This document shows positions 17,790 to 27,183 of a stretch of DNA of 64,000 bases, one piece after another. Position 1 is the stretch's first letter. Each line of letters opens with the position of its first letter. This DNA comes from Rhizobacter sp. Root404 (GTDB taxonomy: Bacteria; Pseudomonadota; Gammaproteobacteria; Burkholderiales; Burkholderiaceae_C): the NCBI RefSeq assembly GCF_001425865.1, contig NZ_LMDS01000004.1, forward strand, positions 1,249,589 through 1,313,588. The letters are read 5' to 3'. Position numbers and translations under genes: made by a program. Below the pieces are notes generated by a model. The model worked only from the letters and a program-made list of their open reading frames with translations. It was not told the origin of the DNA and did no database searches.

Positions 17790-18080
17790 ATGCTGTTTAT
17801 GGTGATAGAGACATTCGCTGGAAACGACATGCTCCCGGTTTACCAACGCGCGCGAGAGAGAGGGCGAGGTCTTCCAGATGGCCTCACTTACGTTAATAGC
17901 TGGGTGGAGCCAAGCTTCAGACGGTGCTTTCAGTTGATGGAGTGCAACGACTTATCGCTTCTGCAGAGGTGGGTACTGCACTGGACTGGAACTGGCGTGA
18001 GCTTTGACTTTTTTCCAGTGGTTTCCAGCGCGGAGACTGTCGAAGCAGTCACGCCTTATCTTCGGGCTCACGATACTTAA
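17790..18080 (+). CDS. DUF3303-type small protein
   Basis: A 96-residue protein with the whole DUF3303 pattern: the MLFMVIETF start, Y-x-R-x-R-E-R-G-R-G-L-P-D-G-L-T-Y-V-x-S-W, RCFQLMECND, and a closing FFPVVSSAETV. These are small alpha/beta-barrel-like proteins of unknown function, common in proteobacteria. No signal peptide is visible. The IS3 element inserts 109 bases downstream. Confidence 0.85.
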   Translation: MLFMVIETFAGNDMLPVYQRARERGRGLPDGLTYVNSWVEPSFRRCFQLMECNDLSLLQRWVLHWTGTGVSFDFFPVVSSAETVEAVTPYLRAHDT

Positions 18081-18185
18081 TTAGAGGATGCCAGTCGGCT
18101 TATCTAGAGAGCATCGCGTCAGGCCCCCAGGGGCCAAGCACGTAGCGCTCGCTCAGGGGGCGGCCACAAGAGCACGATTGCTGTG

Positions 18186-18189
18186 CAGA
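18186..18189. repeat. Left target-site duplication CAGA of the IS3 element
   Basis: The four bases CAGA next to the left inverted repeat are repeated exactly at 19445-19448 next to the right end, as expected for an IS3-family insertion. Confidence 0.75.
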
Positions 18190-18257
18190 TGACCTGCCCC
18201 CTGCCAGCCATACCAACCTGAAATAGCAGGAGTCCGCCAACCCGGAGAATGGCGGAC

Positions 18258-18522
18258 ATGAGGAAGAGCAAATTCACAGAGGAACAGATCATCGGGTTCC
18301 TCAAGCAGGCCGAGGCCGGCCTGGCGGTGGTCGAGATCTGTCGCAAGGGCGGGTTCTCAGACGCGACGTTCTACAAGTGGCGCGCCAAGTTCGGCGGCAT
18401 GGAGGCCTGACGCGAAGCGGCTGCGCGAGCTGGAGTCGGAGAACGCCAAGCTCAAGAGCCTGCTGGCCGAGGCGCATCTGGACATGCACGCGCTCAAGAG
18501 CGTCCTGGGCGTAAAAAGATAG
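18258..18522 (+). pseudogene. IS3 orfA, frameshifted
   Basis: OrfA encodes the HTH_Tnp_1 DNA-binding protein (start MRKSKFTEEQIIGFLKQAEAG, then FSDATFYKWRAKFGG). After residue 50 the frame meets TGA at 18408. The rest of the protein continues in another frame from 18409 (D-A-K-R-L-R-E-L, a leucine-zipper part, then HALKSVLGVKR) to the stop at 18520. Relatives read E-A-S-D at this point, so two bases appear to be missing around 18407. The normal OrfA and the OrfAB fusion therefore cannot be made without a second slip. Confidence 0.85.
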
Positions 18523-18572
18523 CCCCACAGGTCAAGCGGCAAGCCATCGAGCGACTGATCAACGAGCATCAG

Positions 18573-19394
18573 ATGTCCGAGCGGCACGCGTGCAGACTTG
18601 TGGGGCTAAGCCGTGACAGCTACCGGCACGCGCCGGTAGCCAGCGCCCAGACCGCGGCGCTGAAGACCAAGATCGTGGAGATCGCGCACACACGCCGTCG
18701 CTTCGGCTACCGGCGCGTGCACGACCTGTTGCGACCGGACTTCCCTGGCGTCAATCACAAACGCGTGTACCGGCTGTACACGGAGGCCAACCTGACAGTG
18801 CGCAAGCGCAAGAAGGTGCGCAGGCCACCCGCGGAGCGCACGCCGCTCAACATCGCCACCCAGGTCAACGAGGTATGGAGAATGGACTTCGTCAGCGACA
18901 GCCTGGCCAATGGAAGACGGCTGAAGTGCCTGACCGTGGCCGACGACTTCAGCCGCGAGGCTGTGGACATTGCGGTGGACTACGGCATCAGCGGTCAGTA
19001 CGTGATCAGGCTGCTGGACCAAGCCGCGCGGTTCCGGGGCTACCCGGCTGCTGTCAGGACCGACAACGGGCCAGAGTTCACCAGCCGAGCGTTCATCGCC
19101 TGGGCACAGAGCCATGGCATTCGACACATCCTGATCGAGCCAGGACGGCCCATGCAGAACGGCTACATAGAGAGCTTCAACGGCCGGTTCCGCGACGAGT
19201 GCTTGAACGAGCACTGGTTCCAGACGCTGCATCAAGCGCGCAAAGAGATCGCGGCATGGCGCCTCGACTACAACGAGGTTCGGCCTCACGGGAGCATTGG
19301 GCGCATGCCACCGGCACGGTTCGCTGAGCAGCATTGCCGGCATGCCGGCAATGCTGCTCAACAGATCACACCAGCCAACAACGAGATCCAGTAA
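18573..19394 (+). CDS. IS3-family transposase OrfB with DDE integrase domain
   Basis: From the Met at 18573 this is a 273-residue rve-type transposase. The HTH_21 region (RRRFGYRRVHDLL) is followed by the catalytic core: WRMDFVSD (first Asp), VRTDNGPEF (second Asp) and the Glu in NGYIESFNGRFRDEC, completing the DDE triad. In the intact element it would be made as an OrfAB fusion by a -1 slip on the A-run at 18513-18517; the frame is open upstream through KKIAPQVKRQ. OrfB itself is undamaged. Confidence 0.88.
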   Translation: MSERHACRLVGLSRDSYRHAPVASAQTAALKTKIVEIAHTRRRFGYRRVHDLLRPDFPGVNHKRVYRLYTEANLTVRKRKKVRRPPAERTPLNIATQVNEVWRMDFVSDSLANGRRLKCLTVADDFSREAVDIAVDYGISGQYVIRLLDQAARFRGYPAAVRTDNGPEFTSRAFIAWAQSHGIRHILIEPGRPMQNGYIESFNGRFRDECLNEHWFQTLHQARKEIAAWRLDYNEVRPHGSIGRMPPARFAEQHCRHAGNAAQQITPANNEIQ

Positions 19395-19444
19395 CCTTCA
19401 ACCAGGACTTCTGCAGCATTGGTACGGCGGAAGGGGGCACGTCA

Positions 19445-20120
19445 CAGACGCTCAAATACTACGTACAGGTGTAGGTGGTTGAGCGCGAGATACAGGACAT
19501 CGACCCGGGCGAACGACGACGCATCAGAAAGTTAGAGGCGCGGCGAGTGGCCGATGCTCTAGGCAATGGTTGACGTTGCAACGGCTGAAGGTCCGGGATG
19601 GTTCGGCCAGCGCGCCGGCCGATAACAGTTAGGGCGAGCACCAGATCCGCGAAACAACTGGTTGTTCGCATGAAGGAAGCGTGCGAGCGAGCAGGTGTGC
19701 TGCCGCCCTCAAGAGCCAAGTCGCTCGGCCCGCCCCAGTCGCAGTGCAGAACAACCTCGAATCGGTAGCTAGCGGCGGGGGTTGTAGGGATCCCGCTTGT
19801 ATTCAACAAGAACACTAGGACACAACCACCGACCACCAGAAGAGCTTGAACTCGTACAAATGCTCTCCGAATCGACTTGCCGGCCATCCTCAGACGTGGC
19901 CGATTTATTGGCGCGTATTGCGCCCGCCCCATTCATAAGCGTCTCCTGGCGAACGTAAGCCGCGTTCACCGGACGCTTACCAAGGGTCGCCAGCTCTTCG
20001 GACGAGTCCACCCGATCCACGGCCAGCGCACGCGCACTTGTAGGTCTGCTTCTGCACGAAGGTGAAAGGGCCTTATGCAGCCGCTTAACACCGGCGCCGC
20101 TAGTTGTTCAATCGCAGCTT
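19445..20120. other. Stretch without a confident gene, right of the IS3 element
   Basis: It begins with the right CAGA duplication (19445-19448). The longest frame here, minus 19459-19932, has a Met at 19890 followed by one plausible membrane segment (AFVRVQALLVVGGCVLVFLL). The remainder is arginine- and serine-rich without family features, so I do not call it. In another minus frame near the IS junction the reading S-F-A-R-V-D-V-L-Y-L-A-L-N-H-L would continue across the pre-insertion site, hinting at an older gene remnant. Confidence 0.35.
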
Positions 20121-20594
20121 CTAATCTTGCTCTTCCACGGAATTGCCAGGCGCGGCACGGGTCGCCTCCAAACGAGCGGTTGCAGCCTTTTTCCCCAACG
20201 TTCGTAGTGCCGCTATTGCAGGCATGTACTTGCCTCTAGGCTTCGATTTTCCCTCTTCCCAGTTGTAAACAGACTGCGAAGTCGTGCCAATCAGTAGACC
20301 CAAGTCTGAAGCGGACAAGCCCAAGCGCTTACGCTGACTTGCAAGTCCCTTCGCGCTGAAGCGAACCGACTTCTGATCGTCCTCATTCTCGCGAGACGCG
20401 GACGAGGGTTTGTCCGACGGACCATTTTTCATCCGGCGCACTTCCTGCTCTAGCGTCTGTGCCCGTCTCTTCAACAAGGCGATTTCTGAGCGATATGTCG
20501 CTGCCGCCTTCTTTAAGGCTGTCGTTTCGCCTTTTAACTCTTTGCGCGCGATGCGCGCAATCTCAGCCTTTAGAGCGGTCGCCAGATTCGCCAT
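20121..20594 (-). CDS. Helix-turn-helix (Xre-type) regulator with N-terminal coiled coil
   Basis: A 157-residue protein. Residues 1-56 are a charged helical, probably coiled-coil region (MANLATALKAEIARIARKEL and onward), then a short linker. Residues about 83-135 form an HTH_3-type domain (KGLASQRKRLGLSASDLGLLIGTTSQSVYNWEEGKSKPR), and the tail is basic. The frame is open to 20666, but the Met at 20594 gives the normal conserved beginning. The architecture is known from small chromosomal regulators in Burkholderiales; the target is unknown. Confidence 0.82.
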   Translation of the reverse strand: MANLATALKAEIARIARKELKGETTALKKAAATYRSEIALLKRRAQTLEQEVRRMKNGPSDKPSSASRENEDDQKSVRFSAKGLASQRKRLGLSASDLGLLIGTTSQSVYNWEEGKSKPRGKYMPAIAALRTLGKKAATARLEATRAAPGNSVEEQD

Positions 20595-21030
20595 GCAAGT
20601 TCGTCCTCGTGATGCGTCATCAGATGAGTATCTGCTTTTAATGATACCTCCTAAGTCACGAAACACAGAAAGGCTCTCGCCCCAAGTGCCGGCTACGACA
20701 AATTGAAGCCGAACCGGTCACTTTGAGTGTGGACAGTGGCACCGTCACAGCAAGGGGAATGCGGCCAACGCAGTGCGGACGGCGTCCCAAGCCAATTGTC
20801 TGAGTCTGGTTGCCGAGCTGAGCTAAGCGCCGCTCGTAGCCCAACGGTCATCTAACAGACACCCCGATGACATTTCTACCTCCAGTAAGGCTTCCCCTAG
20901 AGTCTCAGTAATCGAACCGTTTGGAGTGGAGCTTTCCGCTTCTTACTGCGACTTTTCATCATCTACTGAAGGGTTGGGCGCTCCCTGCGAGAAGGTGGCA
21001 AGGCCTAAGCCCCAAGACACTTGGAAGTAC
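20595..21030. other. Intergenic stretch between divergent genes
   Basis: About 435 bases holding the promoters of the HTH regulator and of the binding protein at 21031. The plus frame of the latter is open back to 20926 but lacks a signal peptide there. I see no repeat or hairpin of note. Confidence 0.4.
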
Positions 21031-22299
21031 ATGACACGTCTTCAATTCCTGCTTCTTTCCCTTGCTGCAGCTGTTGCACCGGCTATTGCGTCTCCAGGTC
21101 CAGAGCCGGTCAGAATTGCCTTCATAGAGGGTCTATCGGGCCCTTTCGCCAACGTCGGGGAAGCGTTCTATCGCAACTTGCTTTTCGCCGTCGAGAACGT
21201 GAATCGCCTCGGGGGGGTTCAGATGCCAGGCGGCGCCCGACCACTAGAGCTGCAGCGCTTTGACGGAAAGAACAGCCCTGAGAATTCTGTGGCGGCTCTT
21301 CAATCTGCGCTCGAAAAGGGGATCACGTTAGTAGCCAACGGCAACGGTTCGGCTGTGGCGACCGCACTAGTTGACGCACTCAACAGACATAACCAGCGGT
21401 CACCACAGTCACGCGCCCTGCTTCTCAACTACGCTGCCGTGGACCCTGCCCTCACGAACGAAAGGTGCAGTTTCTGGCACTTCCGCTTTGAATCTAACTC
21501 AGATATGCGAATGGCAGCGCTAGTCGATGTCCTGCGCTCCGATGGCAGCGTCAAGAAGGTCTATTTAATCGGGCAGGACTACAGTTTTGGCCAAGCATTT
21601 GCGCGCGATGCTCGCGCTCGCATCACCGTCGCCCGGCCTGACATCGAGATCGTCGGTGACGACCTGCATTCCATTGGGAAGGTCGCTGATTTTCTCCCGT
21701 ACGCTTCGAAAATCAAGTCCAGTGGGGCGCAGGCAGTCTTTACTGGCAACTGGGGAAGAGATCTCACGCTTTTAGTAAAGGCTCTTAAGGACGCGGGAGT
21801 CACCGCCCGCGTGTACACGTTCTACGGAAACTCGCTGGGGGCGCCAGCAGCAATCGGGGAGTCGGGCATCGGGCGCGTGCTCGCGGTTGCCGAATGGCAT
21901 CCAAACATGGGCACCCCTTCTTCCCGTTCTTATCACATGGCCTTTCGCAATCGGTTCTCAGCGCCGGAAGACAACTATCAACTGGCGCGAACTCAGGCGC
22001 TCGTCGAGCTTTTAAAGATTGCCTTGGAGCGGGCGCGAACCACAGAGGCGACCGCCGTAGCACGGGCCCTGGAGGGGCTGCGCTATGAAGACTCGGCGCT
22101 GGGCGGGCTGACTGCAGGTTGGATGCGCGGCGAGGATCACCAATTCATTCAACCACTCGTCGTCAGCGTAATGCAACGCGCGGGCTCAGTCGACGCTCCG
22201 TTTGACAACGAGGGCTCCGGCTTTGGGTTTGAGACGGTCAAGCTTTTCGATACTCGATTCACCGCCCTACCTCACCGATGCAACATGCAACGTCCCTAA
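21031..22299 (+). CDS. ABC transporter substrate-binding protein (Peripla_BP_6)
   Basis: A 422-residue periplasmic binding protein. Starting at the Met at 21031 gives a clear signal peptide (MTRLQFLLLSLAAAVAPAIAS), then VRIAFIEGLSGPFANVGEAF, the classical first strand of the branched-chain amino acid type. The VYLIGQDYSFGQAFARDAR segment and a G-D-D-L-H-S pattern are typical of a subgroup linked to aromatic or nitrile compounds in betaproteobacteria. No permease genes are adjacent. The ligand is unknown. Confidence 0.87.
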   Translation: MTRLQFLLLSLAAAVAPAIASPGPEPVRIAFIEGLSGPFANVGEAFYRNLLFAVENVNRLGGVQMPGGARPLELQRFDGKNSPENSVAALQSALEKGITLVANGNGSAVATALVDALNRHNQRSPQSRALLLNYAAVDPALTNERCSFWHFRFESNSDMRMAALVDVLRSDGSVKKVYLIGQDYSFGQAFARDARARITVARPDIEIVGDDLHSIGKVADFLPYASKIKSSGAQAVFTGNWGRDLTLLVKALKDAGVTARVYTFYGNSLGAPAAIGESGIGRVLAVAEWHPNMGTPSSRSYHMAFRNRFSAPEDNYQLARTQALVELLKIALERARTTEATAVARALEGLRYEDSALGGLTAGWMRGEDHQFIQPLVVSVMQRAGSVDAPFDNEGSGFGFETVKLFDTRFTALPHRCNMQRP

Positions 22300-22354
22300 C
22301 GCTGTGAGCGCCGCCCTGGGTGGGGCAAGTAGTACGGGCCTTGTGGTGAATAAC

Positions 22355-23173
22355 TCACTTGATTTCGCCAGCAAGGACACGGCGCGTTAGCTCCGTCGGA
22401 CTACGGAGGTTCATGCTCCCGTAACGAAGTTCAACCTCGCCGATGCGCTCGAGACAGTTGAGCGCCTCGTTCGTACGCTGCCGCGAGAGGCGAACGAACG
22501 AGGAGATTCCACTTTGCGTGAGCGGCACGTAGTAGTTTCCGTCGAACAACATCTCGGGTACAAACAGATCGGCAAGCTGCAGCGCCACCCCGGCGTTTGT
22601 CCCGAGCTTTTGCGGCCACAGCGCCCGCCTTCTCAAGGCGGCCATGCGTTCGGCTTGAATCTCAAGCACCAGACGTCCAAACGCTGGTTGTTCATCAATC
22701 AGATGTTGGAAGACTGCCGTACGCAGCACTGCAACCTGAGTTGATACCACGGCGACGATCCTGTGCCCGGTCATCCCGCTGGCAAGCAGCTCTTCTTCGC
22801 CGTACCACGCGCCAGGAGGGAGCCCGCACGCCGGTCGATCGCTATAACGATCGTCCGCCTGGCGAACGAGAAAGCCATCGATGACACCGATCCATCCCGT
22901 CGGCTGGCAGCCGGCCTCGCAAATCGCTTCGCCAGGCAAGAGCCGTTTAGTCTCAACGCCTGCGTCGAGAGCTACGAGGACCTCGGCTGGCATGCGCCAG
23001 CGCCAAGCCGCGCGTTCGTGACAAAACACTTTCAGTGGGACTTCGGTTCGCGCTTTGCGAACCGATTCGGCACGTGACCGGACAAGATCTACGACGATCT
23101 GGCCAAAACTGCCCGCTGGCGACGGTAACGCTATCCGATCATCATTTTCTGTGTGCGCATGCTCACCTTGCAT
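22355..23173 (-). CDS. Crp/Fnr-family transcriptional regulator
   Basis: A 272-residue regulator with a cyclic-nucleotide-binding-like N-terminal barrel (LLPGEAICEAGCQPTGWIGVIDGFL, then GAWYGEEELLASG) and a C-terminal winged helix (LTQSGISSFVRLSRQRTNEALNCLERIGEVEL). The residues that contact cAMP in Crp are not evident, so another signal is likely. An N-terminal stretch of about 70 residues precedes the barrel, which is longer than usual. It is the last gene of a same-strand series with the CoA transferase and the chorismate-binding operon. Confidence 0.85.
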   Translation of the reverse strand: MQGEHAHTENDDRIALPSPAGSFGQIVVDLVRSRAESVRKARTEVPLKVFCHERAAWRWRMPAEVLVALDAGVETKRLLPGEAICEAGCQPTGWIGVIDGFLVRQADDRYSDRPACGLPPGAWYGEEELLASGMTGHRIVAVVSTQVAVLRTAVFQHLIDEQPAFGRLVLEIQAERMAALRRRALWPQKLGTNAGVALQLADLFVPEMLFDGNYYVPLTQSGISSFVRLSRQRTNEALNCLERIGEVELRYGSMNLRSPTELTRRVLAGEIK

Positions 23174-23390
23174 GTGGTCAATCCTGTCAGCTGTAACTAC
23201 CCGGCGTTCTACCTTCCGCGTGGGCTACATGCGTGAAATGTTGGCTAAGCCAAGCGGGAGAGATTCATCGATCCCGGTGACGTAGCGAGTATTGCAACAG
23301 CCACCGGCTGGACTGTCGTCGTAGACAACATCGTTACCGGCTTACTAAAGGAAGGTGGCGATGGTCCTCGGACCCAGCGTCCTCGACCGC

Positions 23391-24899
23391 TCACGACCCT
23401 CGTAGGTCCTGGTATGTAGATGGCCACCGTGCCGGGCTGGAACCGGGCGGCATGGACGGCCTCAACCACATTACCGGCGTCATTTCGAACTTGGCCGCAT
23501 GGCGCACAGCGACAAGTCGGCCAAAACCGGTATCCACCTTCTCAAGGAGATCTTCGATGCCGGTCGGTTTGGTAGCCTGAAGGCCGTTCGGGACGCGGCC
23601 GAGACTTCGCAGCCAAGCACTGGTGTGCGCGAGCGACAGCCTTACCTGCCATGAGCCACCTTCCCGTTGCTGCCGCAAGATGGCACATTGCGCCGCGTAC
23701 GCCATTAACAATCCCGTTGCGTGGTCGAGGATCTGCATCGGAAGAGCCCGAGGTGTTTCGGCACCCGCAGCTTGCGCTTCGGCCAAGTTGAAGCCCGTTG
23801 CCGTCTGCACCAAGGAGTCAAACCCCCGCCGATCGGCCCATGGGCCGTCGTGACCGTAGGCGCTGAGATCAACATACACAATCCCTGGGGAAAGCCTCGC
23901 CAGATCGTGAGGGGCGAAACCGAGTGAATCTATTCCACCAGGCCTATAACCCTGGATGAACACGTGTGCGCCGGAAACAAGGTCCTGCAACGCCGCCTTC
24001 CCCTCCGGTTTCCGCAGATCAACGAGCGCTGACAGCTTTCCCCGACTGGTTTCGACAATCGCGCCAACGTTAGGGAGGTTTGGAGAGTTAACCAGCATCA
24101 CCTCCGCTCCGTACGCTGCAAGCGCCCGGCCAGCCACTGGACCGGCAATTATTCTTGTCAACTCCAACACCCGCAGACCTTGCAACGGCGTCTGATCTGC
24201 CGACAGCGGAGGCAGCTCGCGAGGAGGCGCCTCACCGATCTTCTCCAGGCTAAACAGAGGTGAAGCTGCGACGGCGCGCCCTTGCGCGTGCTCATCCCAT
24301 TGCTTAAAGGTTCTTGCGGCGGCCACGACTAATCCGCGCTCCGCAGCGGCTTGCTCGAGCTTCTCGGCCTGCCAGCCTTGAAGAGCGCCTTCGACCGCGT
24401 CCCGTTCGGTCAGCTCTCCTTCGGGAAGGCCGATTAAGCGGAGAAAACCGTCTCTATGGTGAGCGAAATTGGCGTGTACGCGAGCCCATGTGCAACTCCC
24501 TCCGGGCTTGCAGCGGTATAAGCCAGACAGTTTGTCCCAAGCATTTAGCGTTTTTCCGTTAAGAGTGAAGTAGGTCGTGCACTCATGCGCGGCGTGCCGC
24601 ATGTCAACAGCGACCCCTTGTCGAGCAAAGCCGCGCTGGTACCGAATTTCTGCGGCGGCGAGTGCCGCGGCCGCAAGACTTGACTGTGCGGCTGTCGCAA
24701 CCGCAAATGATGATGGGAGCACCGGTTCAACACCGCTTAACGTAGCCCACCTGAGAGCCACGGGGTCCAACTCGCCGAGCGTCCAGAGCTCTCTCAGCAC
24801 ATCGGCCGGTCGAGCGGAAGAACTGCTCTCTTCGTTAAGGTAGCTCAATTGGTTACTCCGTCGTATATCGAATGATAAGCATGCCGAGTTCACGCCCAC
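23391..24899 (-). CDS. CaiB/BaiF-family CoA transferase
   Basis: A 502-residue class III CoA transferase. The core GLRVLELTRIIAGPVAGRALAAYGAEVMLVN is the CoA-binding start of the CaiB domain, and LVDLRKPEGKAALQDLVSGAHVFIQGYRPG follows with the aspartate region. It moves CoA between carboxylic acids. The protein carries an extra N-terminal part of about 230 residues with its own CaiB-like features, as in long-form members, and ends normally near PSMPPGSSPARWP. It probably belongs to the same pathway as the genes upstream at 25-28 kb. Confidence 0.87.
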   Translation of the reverse strand: MGVNSACLSFDIRRSNQLSYLNEESSSSARPADVLRELWTLGELDPVALRWATLSGVEPVLPSSFAVATAAQSSLAAAALAAAEIRYQRGFARQGVAVDMRHAAHECTTYFTLNGKTLNAWDKLSGLYRCKPGGSCTWARVHANFAHHRDGFLRLIGLPEGELTERDAVEGALQGWQAEKLEQAAAERGLVVAAARTFKQWDEHAQGRAVAASPLFSLEKIGEAPPRELPPLSADQTPLQGLRVLELTRIIAGPVAGRALAAYGAEVMLVNSPNLPNVGAIVETSRGKLSALVDLRKPEGKAALQDLVSGAHVFIQGYRPGGIDSLGFAPHDLARLSPGIVYVDLSAYGHDGPWADRRGFDSLVQTATGFNLAEAQAAGAETPRALPMQILDHATGLLMAYAAQCAILRQQREGGSWQVRLSLAHTSAWLRSLGRVPNGLQATKPTGIEDLLEKVDTGFGRLVAVRHAAKFEMTPVMWLRPSMPPGSSPARWPSTYQDLRGS

Positions 24900-25049
24900 A
24901 TTACGCGCGAGGGTACGAAGCTCCGTATCCCACCTCGGCTGCGGGCACCTTTCGTTACGCCAACTGCTACGCTACGACACTGTGGCGACGACAGCGAAAT
25001 GTCGCCCTTCGCATCCCGCAAGACATTTTCAAGCGTTTGGGCTAATTCG

Positions 25050-25904
25050 CTACGTCGGTAAGATTGCTGCTCGCGAGCTGCGGGAACCATCAATCTGCTC
25101 GAGCCATACCTTAAGCGCGCGAGCCTCTGTGGCCAACAAGCATGGGTCGTCCCCTGGCAGGAACTCTAGTAACGCCCAGCACTCCCGCGCCGATGCGGAG
25201 ACTTGGGTGCGCAGAACGTCGATCCAGAACGCCTCCCCTTTGAAGAGAGGATGCCGTTGCAGATCCTCATCCCATTGAAAGACATGCAAATGCGCCAGGT
25301 GGGGCGTCAATGCACGGAGTTGCCGCTTAGCAATCTCTGCGGTAACGCCTGGAAGCGGCTGCCAATAGGTTCGTAAATTCTTCCGGCCAGCGTCAGCAAG
25401 CAGGCGGAGGGTGCTCTCGTCACCCTCGGTCAAGGTGAGGCGGTGAAACTCGAGTCCGATTGCGATGTTGTGCTCGGCAGCAGCGTCACACGCCAGCTGC
25501 AAATCCTTTACACACCGCGTCCACGCTTCCGCGCTTGCTTGGTCAGGAGAAACGCCGCGAGGACCAGCCCAGACGCGAATGAGAGGCGCGTTTAGCGCCA
25601 GAGCCGTCGCCAGAGTCGGAAGGAAGTCTTTTCCCGTGCCCGCGTAGAAATAGCTTCCGTAGGAAACCACGCGAATTGCCTCGCCCTGGCACATACTCCG
25701 AATCTCGGCTGCGCGCTTCAGCGCGCCGGGCGGTGCGTGTCCGGTTGCACTCCATTCAATTCCCGCTAGACCAGCGCTTAGCGCCATTTTGACAACTTGC
25801 GCTGGCTCCAAGGTCGCAAGCGCCACAGAGCAAAGTCCCGCGTTGATAGCTGCGGCGCGGTTGCGCGGTTGCGCATCAAGATTCTGAAGCAAGTGATTGC
25901 TCAA
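25050..25904 (-). CDS. Sugar phosphate isomerase/epimerase-like TIM-barrel protein
   Basis: A 284-residue protein of the AP_endonuc_2/xylose-isomerase-like TIM barrel group. It has the AGLAGIEWSA first loop, RVVSYGSYFYAG, an IGLEFHRLTLTE metal-ligand segment (Glu and His) and HLHVFQWDED near the end (His and Asp ligands). Family members isomerise or epimerise sugars or inositols using a divalent metal. Its start overlaps the 3' end of the chorismate-binding gene by 29 bases, so it is co-translated with it. The substrate is unknown. Confidence 0.83.
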   Translation of the reverse strand: MSNHLLQNLDAQPRNRAAAINAGLCSVALATLEPAQVVKMALSAGLAGIEWSATGHAPPGALKRAAEIRSMCQGEAIRVVSYGSYFYAGTGKDFLPTLATALALNAPLIRVWAGPRGVSPDQASAEAWTRCVKDLQLACDAAAEHNIAIGLEFHRLTLTEGDESTLRLLADAGRKNLRTYWQPLPGVTAEIAKRQLRALTPHLAHLHVFQWDEDLQRHPLFKGEAFWIDVLRTQVSASARECWALLEFLPGDDPCLLATEARALKVWLEQIDGSRSSRAAILPT

Positions 25905-27183
25905 CTCGATCGAGGCTTTCGATAAGAAAGCGTGCTTTGGCCAGAGCTTCGCGATGTTCGCTTGATGGATCGGAACCTGGCACGATCTTGCCGCCGGTGC
26001 GAATGGCCGCTTGGTTGCCTTGCATCCATAGAGAACGAATGATCACAGCGAATTCCGCGTTCGAATCTGCCCTTAATAACCCGATAACTCCGCCGTATGG
26101 CCCGCGCTCTCCGCCTTCAATTTCGTTCCCAAGCGCCCACGCCTCCTGCTTCGGGTATCCGGAGACTGCAGCAGGTGGAAAAACGCCGACCAGAGCATCA
26201 CTGAATTCGAGTTCTGGCTTTAGGTGAGCTTGCAGCACCGTGTACAGATGCATCACGTGAGAGAAACGACGGACTTCACGGTCTTTCAATTTGGCGATAT
26301 GTCCACCGAGTGCCAAGGGACGCAGCGCCTGCATTTCGGCATCGACTACGATCTGATGCTCGGCCGCATCCTTGGGGTTCGTTTGAAGATCCCGCAGCGC
26401 TTCTTCATCACGAGCAGCGTCACCCGCAATCGGGCGCGTGCCCGCGTCAGTCTCCAAAATGACGTTGTTTTTGTCCAGCTTCAGATAAGTGAGCGGCGAG
26501 CTGCCTACGAGGGACAGGTTCCCCAGCCGGAAGCAGTAACCATAGGTCGAAGGGTTTTGGCGTACCATCTCCCGATAGATGTTCTTGGGCGGTGCTTCAG
26601 TCACTCTAGTCTGGCCAAGCGACAACACTGCGCCGTGAATCCCCCGCTCGTTCAAGCCGCGCTGGACCTCGCGAACACGAGCCAGGTACTCAGCACTGTC
26701 CACTTCCGGTTGCCAGGTTGTCGCAGCGTCCCCACGAGCCACCGACTGCGAGGTAGCAGCGCGACTGCAACGGGCAATGTCTCTCTCTAGTGTCTGAGTG
26801 ATGGGCACGTCCTTGGCAGGCCACCTATGAACCAGGCGACCGGTCTCCCAATCGATTTCAATGGATTCATCGGCATGTGCGACGAACCAAGCGTCCGCAA
26901 GCCACCGGTCGCTCAGCTTGATGCCTTTACCACCCGCCGATCCCAGGACGATGACGTGCAGCAGATGATCGCTATCGGCTCTCCGTGATGCCAGCACAAG
27001 CGCGTCACGAAGATTCTCGCCAGGCGAGCGAGTCCAGCGAAGCACCAGCGTTGTATGACTCCGCGCGCGCGTTCGTGGGTCGAATCGCTCGAACAGCAGA
27101 CCGTCGTTCACGCTTAGTGCCTCCATCAACGACACCGGATCAAGATCAGCCGGTACCGAGTCAATCACCAGTTCTGTCTTCAT
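25876..27183 (-). CDS. Chorismate-binding enzyme, divergent anthranilate-synthase-I-like
   Basis: A 435-residue protein whose C-terminal 250 residues match the chorismate-binding fold of TrpE, PabB, MenF and EntC. AEHQIVVD (metal-site Glu), RFSHVMHLYTVL, FPPAAVSGYPKQEAWAL and RGPYGGVIGLL are recognisable, and SDPSSEHREALAKA holds the second acidic pair. Differences from the standard enzymes: G-A-P-K is G-Y-P-K, and the T of P-I-A-G-T is Asp. The N-terminal part resembles none of the known branches. It sits between a Bug-type binding protein (ATGA overlap) and a TIM-barrel isomerase. No glutamine amidotransferase partner is present. Confidence 0.78.
   Translation of the reverse strand: MKTELVIDSVPADLDPVSLMEALSVNDGLLFERFDPRTRARSHTTLVLRWTRSPGENLRDALVLASRRADSDHLLHVIVLGSAGGKGIKLSDRWLADAWFVAHADESIEIDWETGRLVHRWPAKDVPITQTLERDIARCSRAATSQSVARGDAATTWQPEVDSAEYLARVREVQRGLNERGIHGAVLSLGQTRVTEAPPKNIYREMVRQNPSTYGYCFRLGNLSLVGSSPLTYLKLDKNNVILETDAGTRPIAGDAARDEEALRDLQTNPKDAAEHQIVVDAEMQALRPLALGGHIAKLKDREVRRFSHVMHLYTVLQAHLKPELEFSDALVGVFPPAAVSGYPKQEAWALGNEIEGGERGPYGGVIGLLRADSNAEFAVIIRSLWMQGNQAAIRTGGKIVPGSDPSSEHREALAKARFLIESLDRVEQSLASES

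Larger units (their letters stand above)
18190..19444 (+). mobile_element. IS3-family insertion sequence, about 1255 bp
   Basis: The ends are imperfect inverted repeats of about 25 bases. The left begins TGACCTGCCCCCT and the right, read inward, TGACGTGCCCCCT; further matches follow with three mismatches and one gap. The element is flanked by 4-bp CAGA duplications. It carries orfA and orfB with a typical A-rich slippage site at 18513-18518. The size fits the family, and the transposase type resembles the IS51/IS407 branch. OrfA has a 2-base deletion, so the element is probably unable to move on its own. The clean ends and intact duplications argue for a fairly recent insertion. Confidence 0.85.

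Noticed and set aside
18606..19361. 251-codon minus-strand frame within the IS3 element
   Set aside because: Antisense to the transposase orfB, which carries the DDE triad.
19459..19932. 157-codon minus-strand frame right of the IS3 element
   Set aside because: Only one plausible membrane segment. The remaining Arg/Ser-rich sequence suggests chance or heavy decay.
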